A DNA stretch of 64,000 nt from JANSWP01 sp041941305 (GTDB lineage Bacteria > Bacteroidota > Bacteroidia > Chitinophagales > Saprospiraceae), in NCBI GenBank assembly GCA_041941305.1, contig JBGTQJ010000051.1, positions 1 to 64,000 of the forward strand, in the 5' to 3' direction. Within the stretch, counting starts at the first letter, position 1; the number at the start of each line of letters is the position of its first letter. Under the pieces are notes generated by a model that was given only the letters and a program-made list of their open reading frames with translations, was not told the DNA's origin and made no database searches. Shown here piece after piece: positions 34,003-41,624 of this stretch. Position numbers and translations under genes: made by a program.

Positions 34003-34962
34003 TTAATTGAAATCTGATTTTTGTATTATAATGGGTAATTCCCTTTTAAGTATTTTCAAAATATCTGTGGAAGCAGCTTCTAGCCCTGGTATACTATCTT
34101 TTAGGCTATGGTAATAGTCAACGTCATTGAATAAATTTTCTTTTAGATTAAGTATCCTTCCAAAACCTGTACTTACATTAAAAATCTTTCCTCTTAAAGT
34201 CTGAGTGTAAAACTCTGTATTGGGAACTGGTGAACTATCTTCTTTTATGATGATTTTTTCAAAAAAAATCATAAATTGTATCCGATGTTTTAAATTCAAT
34301 TTTTCGAAAATTTCAGCATTGGAGTCGCTTTCAATGATTTGCTTAAAAACTGACTTATTACAGAAAGTGGGTTTAAAAAAGGAGTTATTAAAAATCCTTG
34401 TATGAACAGAATCTATATTTGAAAATTTTTTCAAGTGGGGCTTTAGTAAAGATTCAGAAAGAAAATAATCAAATTCATTATTTGTAGAGTCAAAAGCAAC
34501 TACCGCAACATTTGTCCCATACGAATGACCTTGCAAGAAACTTTCATTAATATGCTTTTTATATTGATTGGAGTTTAATAAAAGTAAACCAATTGCGCCT
34601 CCACCACCAGCAATGAGAACAATTAACCAAATAGTGTTTTTGATTGCTGTGATTATCCTATTGAGCCAATCTAAAAATACTTTTATTGTCTTCCATATTT
34701 CTCCTTTCTCTTTAGGCTTATATGATTTTAAATCTTCAATTATCTTTTTTAGTCTCTCAACAACTCCTTTATATTTTTCAGAATTGCGACTTGCATTAGC
34801 TCTAAGGCTATTGATTTCACGTTCTATTTCATTGATTTGTGATAGGTATTTATGGTCTTGCGGAAAAGATGACTTGATTGATGATAGAATTTCAGATAGG
34901 TCAGTTTTGGTAGAAGAATTTCTAAGGCTTTCTTCAAGGGTTTGGAGTTTTTCGTTGGTCAT
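34003..34962 (-). CDS. Coiled-coil, single-pass membrane protein of the envelope cassette
   Basis: The 319-residue product has no signal peptide. Residues 1-85 are highly helical and charged (LSQINEIEREINSLRAN, YKGVVERLKKIIEDLKSY), a membrane helix follows (NTIWLIVLIAGGGGAIGLLLL, about 108-128), and the C-terminal 190 residues would be periplasmic. That domain opens GTNVAVVAFDST and looks like the start of a FlgO/TolB-N-like fold. The helical N-terminus faintly resembles effector-associated adaptor domains of bacterial conflict proteins, but that is weak. As first gene of the cassette it could link a cytosolic partner to the two envelope proteins encoded downstream. Confidence 0.5.
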   Translation of the reverse strand: MTNEKLQTLEESLRNSSTKTDLSEILSSIKSSFPQDHKYLSQINEIEREINSLRANASRNSEKYKGVVERLKKIIEDLKSYKPKEKGEIWKTIKVFLDWLNRIITAIKNTIWLIVLIAGGGGAIGLLLLNSNQYKKHINESFLQGHSYGTNVAVVAFDSTNNEFDYFLSESLLKPHLKKFSNIDSVHTRIFNNSFFKPTFCNKSVFKQIIESDSNAEIFEKLNLKHRIQFMIFFEKIIIKEDSSPVPNTEFYTQTLRGKIFNVSTGFGRILNLKENLFNDVDYYHSLKDSIPGLEAASTDILKILKRELPIIIQKSDFN

Positions 34963-35065
34963 GATGAAAGGTTAATAAAGTTGTCACCATGTAATTTTCT
35001 CAAAAGCGTGCTCAAATATATAAAAAAATAACAATATGAAAAGGTTTTGTTGTGTCCCTATAAAA

Positions 35066-35108
35066 AATAATCGCCTTCACTATTAAAGTTAAAGTGAAGG
35101 CGATTATT
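35066..35108 (-). terminator. Terminator of the SprB-type gene
   Basis: A perfect 16-bp stem (35066-35081 with 35093-35108, core ATAATCGCCTTCACT) with an 11-base loop is followed on the minus strand by a run of T. Confidence 0.9.
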
Positions 35109-35135
35109 GATAAAGCCTATATGAAGAGTTGATCT

Positions 35136-38100
35136 TTAACGCTTCACAATTCTAAACACCTCCTCCTCATCATCACCATATTTCAACCTCACGAAATATA
35201 CGCCTTGCTCCAAATCGGAAAGCTCAACCTGGTGCTGGATAGACTGATGATCAATTGTCCCCATGCTGAATTGCTTGCCTAGTGGAGAAAATATCTCTAA
35301 CTCAATATCTGTTGAAATACTTTCGTCAATATCTATGATCAATTGCTCCTCGACCGGGTTTGGATAAACCATAAACCTGCGATGATAGGGGAACAAACTA
35401 GTTGATACCACATTGGATTCTGCGAAATGAGTTCCAGTGTCATCTTCCACCCTAATCTTATAATAGCTGGTTCCTCTTTCCGGTCGGTTATCCATGAAAT
35501 AGTATTGTGCAATGCCTGAATTTTCAGTTTGAGCTACATAACCAATTTCATCGAAATCAGTACTGTGTTTGGAACGAAAAATCGTAAATTCCCAATCTCC
35601 TGGAATGGCTTCCATTTCCCATTCTATCTTTACTTCCCCATTAGGCATTGGACCCGCATTGATGATGATGGGATTTCCGCAAAGTGGTGGAGAATCGGTA
35701 ACAAATATTGCCAGGGCGGTAGTAGCCAAACAACCATTTGCTTCTACATCCAATGTGATATTTACCACTCCAAAACTATTGAAAACAACATTGACAATTT
35801 GTTGATTGGAAGTGGAAGGGTTGGCGGAAAAGCCGAAATTCCAGGAATATGTGGCGTTTGGTCCTGCATCTGCCGCAGAGTAGGTGACTACATCTCCTAC
35901 ACAGACCAACTCCGGCCCTTCAATGACTGCTGTAGCAGCAGCATCTACTGTTTTGGTGACGATGTTGGTTTCGAGGTAAGTATTGCAACATTCTCTTCTG
36001 GCACAGCGAGCAAAATAAGTTGTTTCATATAGTACGCCAGGATCGTATTCATGACCCGTAGCTCCGGGGATAATGGTCCAGGTATTTGGATTGAATGGAC
36101 CTCCTTCTGTAGACATCATCCAAATGATTTCCAAGTCGCCGTATCCTCCTGTCGGTGGAGAAACTTCTGTAATCGGACCAGCGTCAAAACCAGGTCCACA
36201 CAAGGTTTCGTCACCCTCGATTTCACCAGGATTGGTAATGTTGTCACATTTTAAGTGTATACCAATATCCATATCCAAATAGCATTGCCCGGCAGCTAAA
36301 TTTACATTTCCTGAAAAGCCATCATTAGGATCGATATCACTATCCGAAGCTTCTCCACAGGCGTCTAGTTGAGTGAATACAAAACCAGTTGGGATGTCTT
36401 GAACAAAAATTCGATATTCTCCAGGAGGTAGTCCTTCAAAAAGGTAAAACCCTAGCAAATCAGTTGTCGCATATCGAACGATAAGATTCCCCTGATTGTC
36501 ATATCCACTTAGCTGAATTTCTATATCGTGAATACCTGGTTCATCTGGATCCTGACAACCATCCCGGTTCAAGTCGATCCAGGCAAAATCTCCAAGCTTG
36601 GCAGGATCCTCCAGTGTTATACTACAAGTAGAAGTGCAATCATTGGCGTCAGTAATTGTGACTGTGTATGTTCCAGCTCCTAATCCAGTGGCAGTTTGGC
36701 TGGTTTGTCCATTGTTCCATGTGTAGGTATAGGGGGGAGTTCCATCACTTGGATTAGCAGTAATTTCGCCATCTTCTGCACCAGTTGTAGAAATTGGAGT
36801 AGTAATTTCTATGGTACATGTTGGATTTTCAACTTCTGCTACAATTACAGTGGCGCTATCCTCACATCCTTCTGCATCTGTTACGGTCACAGTATAGGTC
36901 CCGGCTGGAACATTTGAAATACCAGAACCGGAAGCACCATTACTCCAGGAATAGGAATAAGGTGGGGATCCACCAGAAGCATTTGCTGTGGCAGAGCCAT
37001 TGGAACTACTTTCACAAGAAGCAGTGGAGGAAGTAGAAATATCGATATTGTAGTCATTCCCAATAGTGACCGAACTTTCAGCAGTACAGCCCTCGGAATC
37101 CGAAACAGTTACTGAATAGGTTCCTGAAACTACATTATTCAATGAAGCTCCGGATTGCCCGTTGCTCCAATCGTAGGAATAGGGTGGGGTGCCACCTGAA
37201 ATAGATGTTGTAGCTCCTCCATTATTTACTCCTGGGCAAGAAGCATTAATTGGGTCAATGGAAATGGAAATGGCTGGAGGATCATTAAGTGTCACAGAAG
37301 AAGTTGCTGAGCATCCCTGGTCGTCTGTAATGGTTACAGAGTAGGTTCCCGCTGGTAAACTGGCAACCGTATTGGTTGTTGCACCTGTACTCCAAATGAT
37401 ATCATAAGGTGGTGTTCCGCCAACAGGTGAGGCATTAACAGAACCACTTGATTCTCCAACACAATTGGGATCAAAACCACTGATTAGGATGTCTAAAACA
37501 GGTGCTCCGCCAACTGTGACGGAACCCGAAACCGTACAATCTTTTGAATCAGTCACGGTAACAGTATATACACCAGGCGATAAATCCGGGTTGACAGGTG
37601 TAGTAACACCATTATCCCACAAATAAGTATATGGGGGTGTACCTGCGAATCCAACTGCTGCCGCAAAGCCATCATTGCCAGAATCGCAACTCACATCGCC
37701 TCCGGTTAACATTACCTCTACATCGGGAGAGCCGCCAACATCCACAGAAGCCACTGCATTGCAGCCGTTTGAATCATTGACGGTAACGGTGTAGGTTCCC
37801 GGAGCGAGATCTGTGATGGTCATATTAGTAGAACCATTGTTCCATTCATAGCTGTATGGAGGTGTGCCTCCAGAGGCGGTTACAGTTGCTGTGCCGTCTT
37901 CAGTTCCGCAATCAGAAGTAGGTGTAGGGACCAGGTTAATAACAATATCTCCATCTTCCACTATGGTAAATCCTTCGGCTGTTTGACATCCATGAGCATC
38001 GGTCACAACTACCTGGTAGTCCCCAGGTGGTAAATCTGTTACAGTGGTAGTCGTTGCACCGGTACTCCACCAATATTGGTAAGGCGGAATTCCGCCGCTT

Positions 38101-38894
38101 GCTGTAACAGTAGCAGTCCCTGTTCCACCACTTCCACAAGGAGGATTGGTAACGGTAACAGTCACATCCAAAGACGTTGGAGAACCGATTGAATTATTGC
38201 CAGTAGCCGTGCAGCCGTTGGCATCTGTAACTGTCACAGAATAAAATCCAGCAGGTTGATTTTCAAGTATTTGAGTGGTGCCACCTACATTCCAAAGGAA
38301 AGTATATGGTCCAAATCCGCCCATAACCACAGCAGTCACACTGGCGTCGCAATCTGTGAAACAATTGAGGTCACTGGTCAAAACTTCCACGGTTAGTTGT
38401 GCATATATGATTTCGCAGGCTGCCGTTTGGCAACCATTTGCATCCGTTACGGTGGCGCAATGCTGTCCTGGAGATAATCCTGTCGCGTTTTCTCCTGTTT
38501 GTCCATCATCCCAGGCATAGGTGTATGGTGCAACTCCGCCAGAAGCAATTCCCGTTGCATTGCCATCTCCAGCACAAATATCATCTACCTGAAAATCGAA
38601 TTGTAGCATGGGTGGATTATTGATGGTATAGCTTCCAGTTGCTGTAGCACCAGTGGCATCTGTAGCTGTTACCACATAAGTTCCGGCGCCAACTCCCATG
38701 ATGGTTTGACCACTCAAAGCATTGTCCCATATATAGAAAAAGGGCGCAGTACCACCATTGGGTGTCGCACTCACCGTGCCATTGGTAAATCCAAAGCAGG
38801 ATGGATCATTTCCATCCATCGAAAGGGTATACTGACCGAATACGGAAAGTCCACAACAAAACACAAAAACTACGAGTAATTTTTCTCTTAGCAT
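35136..38894 (-). CDS. Large secreted adhesin-like protein with ten SprB repeats and type A tail
   Basis: The 1252-residue product has a signal peptide (1-20) and ten SprB-type repeats of about 75 residues (21-765). Each follows the pattern Cys, GxGG/GGTPPYSYxW, GxYxVTVTDxxGC. Next come a SdrD-B-like domain (LGDFAWIDLNRDGCQDPDEPG, about 770-885), a PKD-like domain with YSWNFGF, and a fibronectin-like segment (VKIEWEMEAIPGDWEFTIFRS). A C-terminal type A T9SS tail follows (FMVYPNPVEEQLII onward). SprB-like proteins act as cell-surface adhesins, in gliding species as the moving adhesin. Here the tail is type A rather than type B, and no PorP/SprF gene is adjacent, so a general adhesin role is the safer inference. 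Confidence 0.9.
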   Translation of the reverse strand: MLREKLLVVFVFCCGLSVFGQYTLSMDGNDPSCFGFTNGTVSATPNGGTAPFFYIWDNALSGQTIMGVGAGTYVVTATDATGATATGSYTINNPPMLQFDFQVDDICAGDGNATGIASGGVAPYTYAWDDGQTGENATGLSPGQHCATVTDANGCQTAACEIIYAQLTVEVLTSDLNCFTDCDASVTAVVMGGFGPYTFLWNVGGTTQILENQPAGFYSVTVTDANGCTATGNNSIGSPTSLDVTVTVTNPPCGSGGTGTATVTASGGIPPYQYWWSTGATTTTVTDLPPGDYQVVVTDAHGCQTAEGFTIVEDGDIVINLVPTPTSDCGTEDGTATVTASGGTPPYSYEWNNGSTNMTITDLAPGTYTVTVNDSNGCNAVASVDVGGSPDVEVMLTGGDVSCDSGNDGFAAAVGFAGTPPYTYLWDNGVTTPVNPDLSPGVYTVTVTDSKDCTVSGSVTVGGAPVLDILISGFDPNCVGESSGSVNASPVGGTPPYDIIWSTGATTNTVASLPAGTYSVTITDDQGCSATSSVTLNDPPAISISIDPINASCPGVNNGGATTSISGGTPPYSYDWSNGQSGASLNNVVSGTYSVTVSDSEGCTAESSVTIGNDYNIDISTSSTASCESSSNGSATANASGGSPPYSYSWSNGASGSGISNVPAGTYTVTVTDAEGCEDSATVIVAEVENPTCTIEITTPISTTGAEDGEITANPSDGTPPYTYTWNNGQTSQTATGLGAGTYTVTITDANDCTSTCSITLEDPAKLGDFAWIDLNRDGCQDPDEPGIHDIEIQLSGYDNQGNLIVRYATTDLLGFYLFEGLPPGEYRIFVQDIPTGFVFTQLDACGEASDSDIDPNDGFSGNVNLAAGQCYLDMDIGIHLKCDNITNPGEIEGDETLCGPGFDAGPITEVSPPTGGYGDLEIIWMMSTEGGPFNPNTWTIIPGATGHEYDPGVLYETTYFARCARRECCNTYLETNIVTKTVDAAATAVIEGPELVCVGDVVTYSAADAGPNATYSWNFGFSANPSTSNQQIVNVVFNSFGVVNITLDVEANGCLATTALAIFVTDSPPLCGNPIIINAGPMPNGEVKIEWEMEAIPGDWEFTIFRSKHSTDFDEIGYVAQTENSGIAQYYFMDNRPERGTSYYKIRVEDDTGTHFAESNVVSTSLFPYHRRFMVYPNPVEEQLIIDIDESISTDIELEIFSPLGKQFSMGTIDHQSIQHQVELSDLEQGVYFVRLKYGDDEEEVFRIVKR

Positions 38895-39537
38895 GACGAA
38901 GGTTTTATTAGTGTTTGATTTTTCATAGTTGACTTAAAGCTCAAGTCGAAGGTTTATCGTTCAAATACACATTGAACTTTATACCTCATTTCTTGAATCC
39001 AATTTGATTTTATAAAGCACTCAATGTAAGGGGAACTTGCCATCGAACGGGGGGAAGTTGATTTCAATGGACATAACTCTTACAGTTAACTAGTGATTTC
39101 TATACTTTACGTTAGGGTCTGATTGAATGGGTAGATGGGTATTAATCTAGAGCAGTGTTATAGCTGCAATTATTAATTCGTAAAAATTTACATATCAATA
39201 ATTTTACCATAAACCAAGCACTAAAATAGAAAAGTTTTTCTAATAAAAAATGGTCAGATTTGGCTTTTGAAAACATATTATTTTATGATATAGGAATAGT
39301 TTTGTTAGGTGCGCATTTATACTTTTCCTGAATAGAATCAAATCGTATAAATACGTACTGAAAAGGGTAAAATTAATGGACTTTAAGGGTTTTCTGAAAA
39401 ATAGAGAACCAACTAGTTTAGAGAGTCTAAACACAGGGAAAGATTTTTAATCAAAGCTTTCCAATCCCTGAGGGCTTAGAAATCTCTAATTATCTCTGAT
39501 AAATCAAAATTTACAATCTCAATTAAATGATTGGTTT
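38895..39537. other. Long AT-rich intergenic region
   Basis: These 643 bases separate two minus-strand genes. I see no gene, RNA, terminator or short-unit repeat in them. They presumably carry the promoter of the SprB-type gene near 38895-38990 and the 3' region of the NHL gene; a short frame at 39240-39434 looks random. Confidence 0.4.
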
Positions 39538-40581
39538 TTATACTCTCAATAATTTTATAGGGTAGGTCTTCCCCGCATTCCACTGTGCCACATACAAGTT
39601 CTCATCATCATCCACGCACACATCATGGGGATGTTTGAATACCTGAACTGCCTGATGCATGTGGTTCAATTTGCCATCCACATAAGTTGGAGTACTACCT
39701 CCGGGTGCGGAAATCAATTTGTCATTCTTATCTAAAATGGAAACAAAACCCGTGTTTGCAGAGCGGTCATTTGACCAAATGGTAGCGACGTAAACATTTT
39801 CTCCATGAATGACTGGGCGACAAACGTAACAACCCGGTAAATTGATGACATTCAATAACTTGCCATCCAAGGTAAAGCGTTTGAATTTATTCTGATTCCG
39901 TGCTGTAATCAACAAGGTGGGATTGCTTCTATCTCTCAAATCCACACAAACGCCGTGGGCATTGTCAAAATGTTCTTCTCCTTCACCACGACCTCCGAAA
40001 ATGTTTACCAATTCGCCTTTAGCATTATAGTGCAGAATATATTGCATGCCATACCCATCAGAAACATAAATATCTCCATTGGGAGCCACGGCAGTTTCTG
40101 TAGGAACGTATTGCTCCTTTTTTTCATACTTACCAGAATCGGCAGGATAGGGGAGGACCATGACCACTTTACCGTCAATTGTGGTTTTGATAACTTCATG
40201 ACGACTGTTGTCAGAAATGTATAGAAACTCTTCACCTCCTTCATTGCTCAAAGTAAGCCCATGTGCCCCCGGGAATTCCGTTCCCCATACTTCAAGCAAC
40301 TTTCCTGATTTGTCATAAATGATCACATTGTTTTTGGTGTGATTGGTGAGTAACAGGATGCGTCCCCTGGAATCCTGAACCATTTCATGGCAATCATTGA
40401 CTGGATAGAATTTTGGGTCAAGCGCCCCCCAATTCATGTCTATTTTGTATCGATGGGAGTTATGCCCTATGATAAAATCCTGATAAGGAGCGAGATCTTG
40501 TTTTGCGGAGGTGAGGTGTGGGAGGAAGAGGGTTCCAGTGAGGCCGGTAATGGAAGCATTGATGAATTGTCTTCTTTTCAT
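39538..40581 (-). CDS. NHL-repeat (beta-propeller) protein with Tat-like signal
   Basis: The ATG at 40581 gives 347 residues starting MKRRQFINASITGLTGTLFLPHL, a twin-arginine-like signal peptide; the frame extends 33 codons further but without support. The mature protein contains NHL-type propeller blades: HEMVQDSRGRILLLTNHTKNNVIIYDKSGKLL, AVAPNGDIYVSDGYGMQYILHYNAKGEL, GVCVDLRDR and HDVCVDDDENLYVAQW. The nearest known group is peptidylglycine alpha-amidating lyase-like and 6-bladed propeller proteins. Enzymatic activity is unproven. It is divergent from the ATPase remnant. Confidence 0.78.
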   Translation of the reverse strand: MKRRQFINASITGLTGTLFLPHLTSAKQDLAPYQDFIIGHNSHRYKIDMNWGALDPKFYPVNDCHEMVQDSRGRILLLTNHTKNNVIIYDKSGKLLEVWGTEFPGAHGLTLSNEGGEEFLYISDNSRHEVIKTTIDGKVVMVLPYPADSGKYEKKEQYVPTETAVAPNGDIYVSDGYGMQYILHYNAKGELVNIFGGRGEGEEHFDNAHGVCVDLRDRSNPTLLITARNQNKFKRFTLDGKLLNVINLPGCYVCRPVIHGENVYVATIWSNDRSANTGFVSILDKNDKLISAPGGSTPTYVDGKLNHMHQAVQVFKHPHDVCVDDDENLYVAQWNAGKTYPIKLLRV

Positions 40582-40659
40582 GAGTAGATAGTTTAAATGT
40601 ATTTTTTGGTCACTAAAGGTATGGAAAAGAAAGGTAAATCCTGAAACAAGGAAAATGTG

Positions 40660-40690
40660 TTGGGCAAGATAAATATACATTTTTGCCCAA
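40660..40690. promoter_or_regulatory. Inverted repeat in the divergent promoter region
   Basis: TTGGGCAA (40660-40667) and TTGCCCAA (40683-40690) form an 8-bp inverted repeat with a 15-base spacer, 10 bases before the ATPase start and 79 bases before the NHL gene start. It could be an operator. Confidence 0.35.
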
Positions 40691-40700
40691 ACTTTTTTAA

Positions 40701-41396
40701 ATGAAGAATATTACGGGGTCTCCTGTAGAAGGAGATGATTTTTTTGGTAGAGAAAAAGAACTGGAATTTGCCTGGAAACATATTCAAAAAGGCAATTCCT
40801 TAATTCTTGCTGCGCCAAGGAGGGTTGGGAAATCCTCGTTTGCCAAAAAACTACTTTCCAAAGCCAAGAAAGAAAAATGGTATAGTTTGGAAATTAATTT
40901 GGAGGAAATTACTTCAGAAGAAGCATTTATAAACCTTTTTATTGAAAAACTGGAACAACAATCCTGGTGGTCTAAGATAAAGAAAAAATCGAGCAATGGC
41001 TTAGACCAAATTCTTTCAAGCATTAAAGCAACTGTTGAACATGAGGGAATTAAAGGAACATTGGAATGGCAAAGCAAAAAGGAGAATATATATGAAAAGC
41101 TAAAACAGCTACTTGATCATGGAGAACCGACATTGATAATGGTAGATGAAGTTACGATTTCTAATACAGAAGATGATTGGATGCGCTTCGCAGCTGTAGT
41201 TTCCAAATTAGGTTTTGGCAATTGGTTGTTAAGTATTCTGGAAGAAAATGGCTACCATATTATCCTATCCCCTTACTTCACTGCCATAAAAGCCATCAAC
41301 GAAAAAAATGAAGAGGGTTATTTAAATAGTTGGGCTGTTGAAATCAGAGAACCAGCAAGGAAAATTGTGGAGATGATAAAAAGGTTTATGAGCTAG
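40701..41396 (+). pseudogene. Internally deleted AAA+/archaeal-type ATPase
   Basis: The 231-residue product begins like the archaeal-type ATPase family: FFGREKELEFAWKHI, Walker A in APRRVGKSSFAKKLL, and Walker B TLIMVDEV near residue 150. Full members have roughly 350-400 residues, with a sensor region (GSIGL-type strand) and a winged helix after Walker B. Here VDEVTI is followed at once by SNTEDDWMRFAAVVSKLGFGNWL and ILEENGYHIILSPYFTAIK, which reads as the C-terminal part. About 100-150 residues including sensor 1 appear to be missing, so a working ATPase is unlikely. Such genes are often toxin-like or mobile in origin. Confidence 0.55.
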
Positions 41397-41448
41397 AAAA
41401 TCGGGGTTATCCAGCATTTTCGGCAATTCTCAATTTGAAAAATATTTA

Positions 41449-41574
41449 AGGTGATGCATTGAGAGGAGCTGTGGAGGGAGAGCTAAAGGTGTTGCCTTAA
41501 ATATGCATTCCAGGCTCCTATTTGAGGCAACACCTTCTTTTCACTGCCCCAGTCTTTGCTAGAAGGCATCACCT
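41449..41574. repeat. Nested inverted-repeat element, about 126 bp
   Basis: Outer arms AGGTGATGC (41449-41457) and GCATCACCT (41566-41574) enclose inner arms AAGGTGTTGCCT (41486-41497) and AGGCAACACCTT (41525-41536). The outer and inner arms resemble one another. It sits between the ATPase remnant and the FtsX gene, converging, and looks like a small MITE or a structured RNA. Confidence 0.6.
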
Positions 41575-41624
41575 CAAAATCAAAATGGAAATGTTTAAAA
41601 TTTGGGATGATAAATTTATTTTTC

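Noticed and set aside
36050..38640. Repetitive signal in the SprB-type gene as a possible CRISPR-like or tandem DNA array
   Set aside because: The periodicity of about 225 bases follows the protein repeats of 75 residues; DNA identity between repeats is low and there are no spacers.
39240..39434. 64-codon minus-strand frame in the long spacer
   Set aside because: Too short, no recognisable features, AT-rich chance frame.
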